Below are positions 1 to 8,065 of a stretch of DNA of 64,000 nucleotides, in pieces; the first letter of the stretch is position 1; every line of letters begins with the position of its first letter. The notes under the pieces were generated by a model that saw nothing but the letters and a program-made list of their open reading frames with translations, ran no database searches and was not told where the DNA came from. This DNA is from M3007 sp964539805 (lineage in GTDB: Bacteria; Bacteroidota; Bacteroidia; Chitinophagales; Saprospiraceae): assembly GCA_964539805.1 (NCBI GenBank), contig CAZIKN010000006.1:39093-103092 (forward strand), written 5' to 3'. The position numbers were made by a program, and so were the translations under genes.

Positions 1-290
1 AAAAAACGGTGGGTGCCGAAAATGCCATCCACAAAAATTTCGATCAGTTCAATCTGGGTGATCAGGAAGGCCACATATATAAATAGGTGGAACACCGCAG
101 GTATCCAATTGGCAAACATTTTTTGTTGCCCCAAAGCCACCAACAGGACATTGCGCCAACGCTGGCCTGCATGATCCGTAATCGTTTCGGGCTTTCCTAA
201 TTGAATGTTTTGCCATACCCTGTTGAAACCCTTGTACGCAACGAAGATAGAAATGGCTGAAATGGCCAAAAAAGCAATGGATTGAAACAT
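1..290 (-). CDS. Membrane (Fe-S)-binding oxidoreductase, N-terminal part (cut by window edge)
   Basis: Reading the minus strand from the ATG at 288-290 gives 96 codons open to the window edge. The product starts with a hydrophobic helix (MFQSIAFLAISAISIFVAYK), then a soluble stretch with the words GQRWRNVLLVALGQQKMF, then a second membrane segment and the ending ELIEIFVDGIFGTHRF. This pattern is what I know from the N-terminus of the long Bacteroidota (Fe-S)-binding proteins related to heterodisulfide reductase subunit D and GlpC, which carry electrons at the membrane and are often linked with electron-transfer flavoprotein; etfBA lie about 22 kb away in this window. The Fe-S cysteines would be in the missing part, so the family call rests on the N-terminus only. 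Confidence 0.75.
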   Translation of the reverse strand, partial: MFQSIAFLAISAISIFVAYKGFNRVWQNIQLGKPETITDHAGQRWRNVLLVALGQQKMFANWIPAVFHLFIYVAFLITQIELIEIFVDGIFGTHRF

Positions 291-402
291 TTTTTGCAGA
301 TTTTTTTTTGCAGCCCGAAAAATACGACGAGGGTTTTTGACTTTTGCATCCTCTTTAAGGATTTCCCAAAGAATATATTGAACAACGTACAACATCAGGA
401 CC

Positions 403-903
403 ATGCAAATACTTAATGACCGCCAGATCAGGCAAAAAATCAGGCGCATTGCCATTGAAATTCTGGAGCGCAATCATGGCGAGCCAGAAATCGTTTTGGC
501 CGGGCTTAATAACAACGGGCTTGGTTTCGCTAAATTGCTTTTGGCTGATTTACAAGAGATTAAATCCGATAAAACGACAATCATACTCACCAAGATAAGA
601 TTGAATCCCGCCAATCCTTTAGCCTATTCTCCAGAGATTGAGCTGGGGCAGGATGCCCTGAAAGGCAGGCCGGTTATTATTGTGGATGATGTGGCCAATA
701 CAGGCCGGACCATTTTTTATGCCGTACAGCCGCTCTTGCCCGTATTGCCCAAAAAAGTAGAGGTGGCGGTGCTGGTTGATCGCAAGCACAAGCTTTTTCC
801 CGTAAAAGCGGATTATGTGGGCATGTCATTAGCCACTACCTTGCTGGAGGATATTGACTGCCAAATCCGGGACGTTGATGAAATGGCCGTCCATTTGCAC
901 TGA
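403..903 (+). CDS. PyrR-like phosphoribosyltransferase
   Basis: 166 aa. The PRPP-binding loop VIIVDDVANTGRT lies at about residues 91-103 and the following words VAVLVDRKHKLFPVKADYVG match the PyrR subgroup (uracil phosphoribosyltransferase / pyr mRNA attenuation regulator) better than other type I phosphoribosyltransferases. Length is a little under the usual 175-180 aa. In Firmicutes PyrR binds pyr leader RNA; whether this protein does so is not visible. It stands 115 bp upstream of nusB on the same strand, and carB with an attenuator-like leader is in the same window, so a regulatory role is an inference worth keeping, but a plain salvage enzyme is equally possible. Confidence 0.8.
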   Translation: MQILNDRQIRQKIRRIAIEILERNHGEPEIVLAGLNNNGLGFAKLLLADLQEIKSDKTTIILTKIRLNPANPLAYSPEIELGQDALKGRPVIIVDDVANTGRTIFYAVQPLLPVLPKKVEVAVLVDRKHKLFPVKADYVGMSLATTLLEDIDCQIRDVDEMAVHLH

Positions 904-907
904 AAAT

Positions 908-915
908 TATCTTTG
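908..915 (+). promoter_or_regulatory. Candidate -7 element TATCTTTG upstream of nusB
   Basis: Exact TAnnTTTG match in the 115-bp gap between the PyrR-like gene and nusB. No convincing -33 TTTG at 19-21 bp spacing was seen, so this is a motif match only. Confidence 0.35.
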
Positions 916-1018
916 TACAACACAAATGATAAAAAGCTTTTAGCATTTGGCATAAATTGACTTCCTTTGCCCCCGAAATCCATAAATACATATTTTCGCA
1001 CAAGTACTTTGAAATATT

Positions 1019-1957
1019 ATGCTTAGTCGCCGCAGTGTTCGCATTAAAGTTATGCAGTTGTTGTACATGCTCAATCGGGATGAGCAACTTACTGTTCCTG
1101 AATTAGTTAAAGAATATAATGATGGCATTTGGAGAACGTATGAACTGTATATTTTTCACCTCTGGGTTATCCTTAAAGTAACACAGTATGCTGAAAAAGA
1201 TGCCACGATCAGAGCGGCTAAACTCTTGCCAGATGAAGAGGACAAATCATTCTCGCCACGCCTGTATAAAAATGACAGCATTCAGAGTTTGGCCAACCAT
1301 GTAGGTTTCCTCAATCTTGTGGCCAAGTACAAAATCAATGTTGACATTGACGAAGACCATATTCGTTCCTTATACCTCGCTTTTGGCAATACGGAGGAAA
1401 GCAAAAAATACCTCGCCTTAGAAGCTCCCGGGCAGGAGGATCATAACAAAATCATCCTTGAACTCTACCGCTTTTTGGTTAATCATGACCTCTTTATTGA
1501 ACTGACGGAAGAGCGTTTCAATAATTGGGACGATGACGAATCATTGGTTGTAGGCGCCATGAAAAAGACGCTGAAAGCTATGCCTTTCAAAGGGGAATTT
1601 TATCTGGAACATGCACCCTCGGATGAAACCGTGCGGCAGTTTGGCGAAGAATTGCTCAAGCGCACCTGCCAGGAGGACAAAGCGCTTTTTGATATGATTG
1701 ACCCCATGTTGAAAAACTGGGATTCCGAACGCGTAGCCATTTTGGATATGATTATGATCAAAATGGCGCTTTGTGAGCTGATGCATTTCCCGACTATCCC
1801 GGTAAAGGTCACCCTGAACGAATTTGTAGAAATATCAAAGGTGTATTCCTCAGATAAAAGTAAGGACTTTATCAATGGTATTTTGGATCGCCTGATGAAA
1901 AAACTGATCAAGGAGGACCTGATCGTCAAAGAAGGCAGGGGATTGATTGACAATTGA
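1019..1957 (+). CDS. nusB: Transcription antitermination factor NusB
   Basis: 312 aa. The N-terminus SRRSVRIKVMQLLYML is the classic NusB opening and the C-terminal third carries the NusB signature region (RVAILDMIMIKMALCELMHF, then IPVKVTLNEFVEISKVY and FINGILDRLMK). NusB with NusE binds boxA RNA in the rRNA antitermination complex. The protein is about twice the length of the E. coli NusB; the extra material is between the N-terminal helix and the conserved C-terminal part, which is normal for Bacteroidota. ATG start at 1019; downstream gene is prs after a repeat-bearing 162-bp gap. Confidence 0.92.
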   Translation: MLSRRSVRIKVMQLLYMLNRDEQLTVPELVKEYNDGIWRTYELYIFHLWVILKVTQYAEKDATIRAAKLLPDEEDKSFSPRLYKNDSIQSLANHVGFLNLVAKYKINVDIDEDHIRSLYLAFGNTEESKKYLALEAPGQEDHNKIILELYRFLVNHDLFIELTEERFNNWDDDESLVVGAMKKTLKAMPFKGEFYLEHAPSDETVRQFGEELLKRTCQEDKALFDMIDPMLKNWDSERVAILDMIMIKMALCELMHFPTIPVKVTLNEFVEISKVYSSDKSKDFINGILDRLMKKLIKEDLIVKEGRGLIDN

Positions 1958-2008
1958 TTATCGCAATTATCATCATCATGGACAACGCAAAGTACTTAGA
2001 AGCTACTC

Positions 2009-2079
2009 GCGTCTGTAAATCTTTAAAAATCAAGTAAATCAATCCAGGTAATCTTCGAAATCACTTAAATCCTGGTATA
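2009..2079 (+). repeat. Dispersed ~70-bp intergenic repeat, copy a
   Basis: AT-rich unit containing GTCTGTAAATCTTT near its start and ending CACTTAAATCCTGGTATA. It matches, nearly full length, the inverted copy at 39150-39219, and in part copies at 35496-35541 (inverted), 50462-50501 and 54480-54516. It lies just ahead of prs. Confidence 0.75.
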
Positions 2080-2119
2080 TCATACTATTACATTGACGGA
2101 AAATTTTGACATAATAGAA

Positions 2120-3049
2120 ATGCCCGAAGTAAAACTTTTTGCGGGTACCGGCTCTATGGTACTCGCCGAACAAATAGCCCGACACTACGATATTAAATTG
2201 GGGGATACCACTTTGGCTCGATTTGCTGATGGTGAAATGCAGACGATCATCAATGAGAGCGTTCGCGGTTTTTACACCTTTTTTATTCAAAGTTCCCATC
2301 AGCCACATGACAATTTTATGGAGCTGTTACTTTGGATAGATACCGCAAAACGCGCCTCCGCAGGCTATATTACGGCTGTCATGCCTTATTTTGGTTATGC
2401 GCGCCAGGATAGAAAAGACAAACCCAGGGTGCCCATTAGTGCCAAATTGATGGCTAATATGCTCACCGCCGCCGGGGCCAACCGTATTATGACCATGGAC
2501 TTGCACGCTGATCAGGTGCAGGGATTTTTTGACATTCCGGTGGATCACTTGCGTTCAGAGGCTATTTATTTTGAGTATCTCGCCAAACAGGACATGTCCA
2601 ATGTCCTGTTTGCCAGCCCCGATGTGGGCGGGGTAAAGCGCGCTCGTTCCTATTCCAAAAAATTCAGCCGTGAATTTGTTATTTGCGATAAATATCGCAC
2701 GAAGGCCAATGAAGTGGCGGCCATGACGGTCATCGGAGATGTGAATGGAGCGGATGTCATTTTGGTTGATGACCTTGTAGATACTGCCGGCACCTTGTGC
2801 AAGGCAGCTGATGCCTTGATCGAGAAGGGGGCTAAGTCTGTTCGTGCCATTTGCACCCATCCGGTGCTTTCCGGGAAGGCTTATGACAACATAGAGCACT
2901 CAAAACTGAGCGAGCTCATCGTTTGTGATACTATTCCGCTCACACAACAATCGCCTAAAATAAAGGTATTGAGCACCGCATCATTGTTCTCCAGAGCCAT
3001 TAGGAACACCGTAGAGCATAAGTCCATAGCGGCTTTGTTTAGTGTTTAA
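2120..3049 (+). CDS. prs: Ribose-phosphate pyrophosphokinase (PRPP synthetase)
   Basis: 309 aa from the ATG at 2120 (MPEVKLFAGTGS), which lines up with the usual family start; a longer frame back to a TTG at 2093 would add nine residues and run towards the repeat, so it is not preferred. Visible motifs: RFADGEMQTIINESVRG (ATP-binding N-domain), YFGYARQDRK (catalytic loop region), TMDLHADQVQGFFD, and the PRPP loop VILVDDLVDTAGTL. It makes PRPP from ribose 5-phosphate and ATP, feeding purine, pyrimidine, His and Trp synthesis; purQ, carB and a PyrR-like gene in this window use or sense the same pathway. Confidence 0.95.
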   Translation: MPEVKLFAGTGSMVLAEQIARHYDIKLGDTTLARFADGEMQTIINESVRGFYTFFIQSSHQPHDNFMELLLWIDTAKRASAGYITAVMPYFGYARQDRKDKPRVPISAKLMANMLTAAGANRIMTMDLHADQVQGFFDIPVDHLRSEAIYFEYLAKQDMSNVLFASPDVGGVKRARSYSKKFSREFVICDKYRTKANEVAAMTVIGDVNGADVILVDDLVDTAGTLCKAADALIEKGAKSVRAICTHPVLSGKAYDNIEHSKLSELIVCDTIPLTQQSPKIKVLSTASLFSRAIRNTVEHKSIAALFSV

Positions 3050-3363
3050 ATGTTGATTTGAGGGATGTTGATTTGTTGATTTGATGGGATGGCTTAGGTG
3101 TCCTTCCTCTTTCCTTTCGATTATCATCAAATTAGGGTTTCATAGGGGACTCAGGCTAAGCCAATCACAAATGCTCAAGCGGCGTGTTCCCTACTAAAGT
3201 ACGGGACAGGCTATTCCGAACGCAGTGAGGAATCTGGCCAAGGGGTAGATTGTCAGATGCCCAACGAAGATTCCTCACTGCGTTCGGAATGACACCCTGG
3301 GTAGGCAAATTGATAACCCCTTTTTTAACCTTTAAGATGCTGTAATTTACAGGGAGACCTTGG
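3050..3363. repeat. Intergenic region with a long inverted repeat (arms 3213-3235 and 3268-3290)
   Basis: The 314-bp gap between convergent prs and the lycopene cyclase gene holds no gene. It has short direct repeats of TGTTGATTTG at 3052-3082 and a 23-bp perfect inverted repeat whose arm begins ATTCCGAACGCAGTGAGGAA, with a 32-bp loop. Such elements with a GAGGAATCT/AGATTCCTC core are spread through many bacterial genomes. Between two converging genes it could act as a two-way transcription terminator. Confidence 0.8.
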
Positions 3364-4596
3364 TCACAGGCTCCCAATATACCTCATCCGCTCCATGGCA
3401 GCCTTGCTAAATGCGCCGACAGGTACGGAGTTCATCACCATAAGTTCTTCAAAAAAATTGCTGTCTTCATCCAAAAACCTGAAGACCTCTGCCGCGCCCC
3501 GCTTTTGGAACAAATCAGTGAATACTTGCTTTCCACTGACCGAGCCCTCCTTCAACACCTTAAGCAAGGTTGCATCGTACAACCTGAAACGAAGTGGCGA
3601 GTGGGCTAATTCAGGTCGAGGAATACCAGTTTTTGCCCAATATTCGACAATTTTTCTGATTTTTCGCTGGGTGCGCAAAAAAGCGTAGCCACTGCTGGCC
3701 TTAACAAAACCTGCTGCTGTGCCAATATTCAGCATGCGTCCTTGCAGGGTGGGGGAGAAGGGGTAATCTGTCATAGGGATAATGCCAAATTCCTCTTCCA
3801 CAATGCTATAGTCCTTGATATTCAGAAACTTATCTATGTATGATGCCAGTTCCAGGTCATATTCCGGTGTTGGGCACAAGGCGGGAGAAAACACCGTAAA
3901 CTCTACCAATGCGCGGGTTGGAGAGAACGGCAGTACATATACGAAACGGGTCTCCCCTTTTTGATCAATCCGATAATCCATCAAGGTCATCAACTCGGGA
4001 TCAAAACAATCGGTTTGGGTCTCAATAATCCAGCCTTTAAAATGCTGAAGTAGCCATATATATTTGTTCAGCGAAGGTACTGGCCGATCATTCCATGCGC
4101 TCAGCCCTGCTTTATAATCTGGTATAGAAGTAGTTGGCAATACCTTTTGAGCCGTAAATGCACTGTTGACGACCCAGTCGGCCTGGACGGTTTTAAGTGA
4201 GGTTTTTATTGTGCCTGATTCAAAATCAATCGCTTGTATATCTGCTGTAAGCCATTTTACCTGTGGGTATTGTGCAAGTTTATCTTTGGCCCAGGCATAA
4301 AAGTCCGATCCTCGAATCATGTGGTAGCGATAGGGCTGCAACTGTAGCACATCCTCGTATTGGGCACCGAAAAACAGGCTTTTTTCCCAGGTTCTGAACA
4401 CAACTGGAGGCAATGGCTCATCCGGTTTTGCCCAAAAACACCAGGTGCGGTCATTTTGCTTTTTTTCATCGCGGTCAATGAGCAATATTCTTTTTCCATG
4501 AAAAAAGTCATGACGCATCATTTCATGCACCATGCTAAGGCCTGAAAGACCTGCACCCACAAAGGCTATATCGTATTTTTCAATTGTTTCGGCCAT
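3364..4596 (-). CDS. crtY: Lycopene beta-cyclase (CrtY type)
   Basis: 410 aa. An N-terminal dinucleotide-binding fold is clear: YDIAFVGAGLSGLSMV at residues 8-23, followed by LLIDRDEKKQNDRTWCFW, which is the lycopene cyclase signature. Further on are FGIIPMTDYPF and GTAAGFVKASSGYAF, both typical of bacterial CrtY. The enzyme closes beta-ionone rings on lycopene to give beta-carotene at the membrane. It is the last gene of a minus-strand operon (gldD, Rieske oxygenase, carbonic anhydrase, crtY), starting 3 bp after the carbonic anhydrase stop. No other carotenoid gene is in the window. Confidence 0.9.
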   Translation of the reverse strand: MAETIEKYDIAFVGAGLSGLSMVHEMMRHDFFHGKRILLIDRDEKKQNDRTWCFWAKPDEPLPPVVFRTWEKSLFFGAQYEDVLQLQPYRYHMIRGSDFYAWAKDKLAQYPQVKWLTADIQAIDFESGTIKTSLKTVQADWVVNSAFTAQKVLPTTSIPDYKAGLSAWNDRPVPSLNKYIWLLQHFKGWIIETQTDCFDPELMTLMDYRIDQKGETRFVYVLPFSPTRALVEFTVFSPALCPTPEYDLELASYIDKFLNIKDYSIVEEEFGIIPMTDYPFSPTLQGRMLNIGTAAGFVKASSGYAFLRTQRKIRKIVEYWAKTGIPRPELAHSPLRFRLYDATLLKVLKEGSVSGKQVFTDLFQKRGAAEVFRFLDEDSNFFEELMVMNSVPVGAFSKAAMERMRYIGSL

Positions 4597-4599
4597 GGA

Positions 4600-5256
4600 T
4601 CAGATGAACCCCAGGGGGCCCTCTAAGTTGTCATATTCATAAATGGGATGATCTAAGTGTGTATTGGGGGGCATTTCTTTGATCACTTTTATAATGCCAT
4701 CGTGGAGGTCATATACCCAGCCGTGCAAATAAGGTCGGTTGTATTTGTGCCAGGCCTGCTGGACAATGGATGTTTTGGCCAAATTTAATACCTGCTCTTC
4801 TATATTGAGTTCAACCAGGCGGTTGACCCTGTCCCCGTCGTCCTGGATGGCATCAATTTCATCCTGGTGATAACGGTAAACATCTTTGATATGACGCAAC
4901 CATTTGTTGATGATACCCAACGAGCTTCGGCCCATGGCCGCTTTTACCCCTCCACAGCCATAATGCCCACATACAATAATGTGCTTTACCTCCAATACCT
5001 CTACCGCATATTGCAATACACTGAGCATATTCAAGTCGGCGTGAAGCACCAGGTTGGCTACATTGCGATGGATAAATATTTCGCCGGGCTGCGTCTGGGT
5101 GATCTCATTTGGCGGAACCCGACTGTCAGAACAGCCGATCCAGAGAAATTCAGGTTTTTGAATGTGTACCAGGCGGGAGAAAAAATCAGGATCTTCTATC
5201 TTTTTTTCTCTGGCCCAAGCTTTGTTTTCTAAAAGTAAACGTTTGTGGTGTTCCAT
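4600..5256 (-). CDS. can: Beta-class carbonic anhydrase
   Basis: 218 aa. All zinc ligands of the beta class are visible: CSDSRVPPN (Cys and the Asp-Arg dyad) and HIIVCGHYGCGGVKAAM (His and Cys). IHRNVANLV between them is also diagnostic. It interconverts CO2 and bicarbonate in the cytoplasm. Length is normal for the Can/CynT group. It is packed 3 bp ahead of crtY and 45 bp after the Rieske gene, which points to co-transcription; carB, also in this window, uses bicarbonate, though the two are not linked by position. Confidence 0.93.
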   Translation of the reverse strand: MEHHKRLLLENKAWAREKKIEDPDFFSRLVHIQKPEFLWIGCSDSRVPPNEITQTQPGEIFIHRNVANLVLHADLNMLSVLQYAVEVLEVKHIIVCGHYGCGGVKAAMGRSSLGIINKWLRHIKDVYRYHQDEIDAIQDDGDRVNRLVELNIEEQVLNLAKTSIVQQAWHKYNRPYLHGWVYDLHDGIIKVIKEMPPNTHLDHPIYEYDNLEGPLGFI

Positions 5257-5301
5257 AAACTACGATTTGTTGATGATTTTTTATTTAGGAAGGACTCATG
5301 T

Positions 5302-6402
5302 TTATCCTTCCTTAGCGAGCCGGCCTGCTAAAAGTTGGTGAAAATGGTGCACGCCCTTTTCCATTTTGGGTGAAAAACGGCCATGTTGATAAAATCTGGA
5401 GCGGGTGCCCATCTGGACCTGTTCCACCACGGCCTCATCCTCTCGTTCTACCAAATCCACGTCGGCACCAGCGCCTTCGCCGAGTTTTTTTTCGTCCCAT
5501 ATATAGGCCCTGAAACTCACTTTTGTCAGATCGGGAGCCAATGGCCTTACAATGTTCAGCGAAAGTCCCCAAGGGTAAAAATTAAACATATAATTGGGGA
5601 AAAGCCAAAAATAGTAGGCCGAAATGGCTTGCCCATAGTCTTCATGGCCAACAGGCAGATCAAAAACATGTTCGCCGCCCTTGCTGACACCAATCTGGCA
5701 ATTGCTCCAGGGATATATCTCTGTCCTGTAAGCATGTAAATCAAGCCCAGCGGCTAAACCTTTGTGCACAAATGGAATATGAAATCCTTCTAAATAATTG
5801 TCACAATATAAGGCCCAATTGGCCTTTACCAAATAATCCCTTGAGCGTGCTGCGCTGAAACGGAATTCATGCACGGGCAAAAAACCTGTCTTGCGATCCA
5901 TATCACTGATCCATTCCTGAAAGGCAATGTCTGGCTGTAGTGAAGTAAAAACAAACTGATGCCAGCGGTGTACTGCCAGGCGCTGCAAGTTGTCTGCGGG
6001 ACAGGGAAAGTTCAGCATTCCTTCTGTTTGCGGCATGTGCACAAATTGGCCATCCAATTGGAAGCGTCGGCCATGATAGCCACATACAATACCGCGTTCC
6101 AATTTGCCCGAATGTTCCACTAATATTTTTCCCCTGTGTGTGCATACATTTGACAAGCAGTGCAGGGTATTTTGTTGGTCAAGCAGCGCCAACAGGGGTT
6201 CGGGCAAAAAACCGTCCATATATCGGAACGGGAATGCGTCAAAAGGGAGGCGGAGCGCCTCCTCTGCACCCACGATCATCTGCCAGCCCTGTGCAAACAC
6301 CGCTTCTTTACAGTGCTCAAACGCCTGGTGATCATGATAAAACCAGCCGGGAAGCGTTTGGGCTTCTGCAATTTGCTCAGAAATATGAATTACTTTGTCC
6401 AT
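5302..6402 (-). CDS. Rieske non-haem iron oxygenase, alpha subunit type
   Basis: 366 aa. The Rieske [2Fe-2S] site is intact: CTHRGKILV (C-x-H) at about residue 87 and CGYHGRRF (C-x2-H) some 19 residues later. The mononuclear iron motif DNYLEGFHIPFVH carries the two His, and the C-terminus has VEREDEAVVEQVQ and GVHHFHQLL, a pattern shared by the Bacteroidota branch of aromatic-ring-hydroxylating/choline-monooxygenase-like oxygenases. The substrate cannot be read from sequence. Its first codons overlap the end of gldD by 13 bp and carbonic anhydrase plus crtY follow. A role in carotenoid or membrane-lipid oxidation is only a guess from position. No reductase or ferredoxin gene is adjacent. Confidence 0.85.
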   Translation of the reverse strand: MDKVIHISEQIAEAQTLPGWFYHDHQAFEHCKEAVFAQGWQMIVGAEEALRLPFDAFPFRYMDGFLPEPLLALLDQQNTLHCLSNVCTHRGKILVEHSGKLERGIVCGYHGRRFQLDGQFVHMPQTEGMLNFPCPADNLQRLAVHRWHQFVFTSLQPDIAFQEWISDMDRKTGFLPVHEFRFSAARSRDYLVKANWALYCDNYLEGFHIPFVHKGLAAGLDLHAYRTEIYPWSNCQIGVSKGGEHVFDLPVGHEDYGQAISAYYFWLFPNYMFNFYPWGLSLNIVRPLAPDLTKVSFRAYIWDEKKLGEGAGADVDLVEREDEAVVEQVQMGTRSRFYQHGRFSPKMEKGVHHFHQLLAGRLAKEG

Positions 6403-6983
6403 CGCAATGTTTCAACCAAGGTATTTACATCCCGTTTCATGAATGTAATAACAGGAGCAAGTGAGTCAGGTTTAGATTGTGTGTTGAAATATAATGCCCC
6501 GCGCAAAAAATGCTTGCTGGAGTCCGTTAAAAAAAACTGGTAAGGGGAGGCCACGGGGCCGTCCACGTTAAAAACAATGCCATGTACCCTGTCTTTTTGC
6601 CGGTCAATACTGATTTCTTCAATAAAACTTGCTTTTACATTGTGTTTATTGGTCATTTCAAAGGCATCCCTGACCATTTCCTGAAAGTCAGCACGGCTTT
6701 TGATCGGATAATAACTAAAATAAATTTTGGCATTGAGGGCTGGCACAGCCAAGTTAAACCAGCAGTCGCTTGGTGCGCGGCGGTCAAAAAAAGTACTGTC
6801 ATGTTCAACTGTGGCATACACGGGTTTTTGGAACGTAAAAGGGCAATATCCTTCATCAAAGGCCGTGTAGCCTCCCTCTGGATATACGATGCGCGGGTAG
6901 GTGCGCGGCTTGGGGCCGTAATCACTGTTGTCACAGGCGCTAAAGATAAACAGGCAGGATATCAAGAAAATAATATTTCGCAT
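6390..6983 (-). CDS. gldD: Gliding motility lipoprotein GldD
   Basis: 197 aa. A lipoprotein signal ends at the lipobox FIFSAC (Cys about residue 17), followed by YGPKPRTYPRIVYPEGGY, the conserved GldD opening, then CPFTFQKPVYA and CWFNLAVPALNAKIYFSYYP. GldD is one of the envelope proteins needed for T9SS-dependent gliding in Bacteroidota; here it fits with several T9SS cargo genes in the window. First gene of the four-gene minus operon; it overlaps the Rieske gene by 13 bp. A TATGTTTG box on the minus strand lies about 50 bp upstream. Confidence 0.88.
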   Translation of the reverse strand: MRNIIFLISCLFIFSACDNSDYGPKPRTYPRIVYPEGGYTAFDEGYCPFTFQKPVYATVEHDSTFFDRRAPSDCWFNLAVPALNAKIYFSYYPIKSRADFQEMVRDAFEMTNKHNVKASFIEEISIDRQKDRVHGIVFNVDGPVASPYQFFLTDSSKHFLRGALYFNTQSKPDSLAPVITFMKRDVNTLVETLRWTK

Positions 6984-7032
6984 GAAATTAAGTTGTTTTG
7001 GCGATTAAAAACGGTGGTTTATAATCTGGGGC

Positions 7033-7064
7033 CAAACATACTGCAAAGGCTTTGCTTACCTTTG
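7033..7064. promoter_or_regulatory. Divergent candidate promoters for gldD operon and LysM gene
   Basis: CAAACATA at 7033-7040 is a minus-strand TAnnTTTG match (TATGTTTG) facing gldD; TACCTTTG at 7057-7064 faces the LysM gene on the plus strand and is followed by GCCCCG, the same downstream context seen at other sites in the window. Neither has a clear -33 TTTG. Confidence 0.4.
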
Positions 7065-7126
7065 CCCCGATTGGCCTTTTTTATGAAAATATCAGAAATT
7101 AGGGCCTGTCATTCTTTGCTATTATT

Positions 7127-7981
7127 ATGAGAAACTACCAAACGCTGATTTTCCTGTGCCTTTTGCTTCGTGCAGGAACTATTTTTGCTCAACCATCCGA
7201 AACGCAACGCCCTGTGCTGCTAACCATGCGCGATAGCCTATGGCTTACCTTGGAGGGGGAGCAATTTTTTATTTATCATCCGGTCAAGGCCAAACAAACC
7301 CTTTTTGCCGTAGGGCAGTACTACAGCCTTGGCATGGAGGAATTGTATGAGCACAATCCTGTTTTCAAAGAAGATCCAACATTGCAGGTAGGACAAAGAA
7401 TCAAGATACCTGTGCCCAAACGCGCCATCAAGCGCTACAAAACCAAGGAATTTAGCAAGTGGAAACACAGTCCTATATATTATGTGGTGAAAGAAGGCGA
7501 AACGTTGTACAATGTTGGCAAGCGCGTGTTTATGGTGCCAATTGATACCATTGTAAAGCGCAATAAATTGAAAAACAATAATTTAAAGCCTGGTCAGTTG
7601 CTTTTTGTGGGCTGGATGCATACAGAGGGGGTACTGCCTGAAATGCGCCCTGTTAAAAAAGTAACACCGTCCGATATGCTCAAAGTGCGCTATGATGAAG
7701 AGAAGAAAAAACACAAAGAACTGGAGTCGCAAGGCGCGGCCTTTTGGGATAAAGCAGGCCACCACAAGGACCAGTTGTATGTATTGCATCGCACGGCATC
7801 CATTGGAACAATAGCAGCGGTTACCAATCCTATGTTCAGCCGTACGGTATATGCAAAAGTGATTGGCCGAATACCCTCTGGTTTTGATCCCGGCATTGAA
7901 GTTATCCTTTCGCGAAGTGCTGTTCAGTTTCTTGCAGCCAAAGATCAGCGATTTTTTGTCAAACTTAAATATTTACAGTGA
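7127..7981 (+). CDS. Secreted LysM protein with C-terminal RlpA-like barrel
   Basis: 284 aa. Signal peptide of about 21 residues ending TIFAQ. Two LysM-like segments bind peptidoglycan: one around LFAVGQYYSLGMEELYEHNP with PTLQVGQRIKIP, a clearer one at YYVVKEGETLYNVGKRV with LKPGQLLFV. A lysine-rich linker follows, then a C-terminal stretch (SIGTIAAVTNPMFSRTVYAK, GRIPSGFDPGIEVILS, FFVKLKYLQ) that resembles the RlpA-like double-psi beta-barrel. Likely periplasmic cell-wall protein; catalytic activity is not evident. It faces away from gldD. Confidence 0.78.
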   Translation: MRNYQTLIFLCLLLRAGTIFAQPSETQRPVLLTMRDSLWLTLEGEQFFIYHPVKAKQTLFAVGQYYSLGMEELYEHNPVFKEDPTLQVGQRIKIPVPKRAIKRYKTKEFSKWKHSPIYYVVKEGETLYNVGKRVFMVPIDTIVKRNKLKNNNLKPGQLLFVGWMHTEGVLPEMRPVKKVTPSDMLKVRYDEEKKKHKELESQGAAFWDKAGHHKDQLYVLHRTASIGTIAAVTNPMFSRTVYAKVIGRIPSGFDPGIEVILSRSAVQFLAAKDQRFFVKLKYLQ

Positions 7982-7988
7982 GTAGAAG

Positions 7989-7996
7989 TACCTTTG
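7989..7996 (+). promoter_or_regulatory. Candidate -7 element TACCTTTG upstream of lipoprotein gene
   Basis: Exact TAnnTTTG match right after the LysM stop, followed by GCGCCCGCAAAT, about 70 bp before the ATG at 8066. Confidence 0.45.
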
Positions 7997-8065
7997 CGCC
8001 CGCAAATCAAGGTTGATACGCTTTAAAAGTCAACTTTTCTCCATAACACGTAAATTTTTTGGCAA

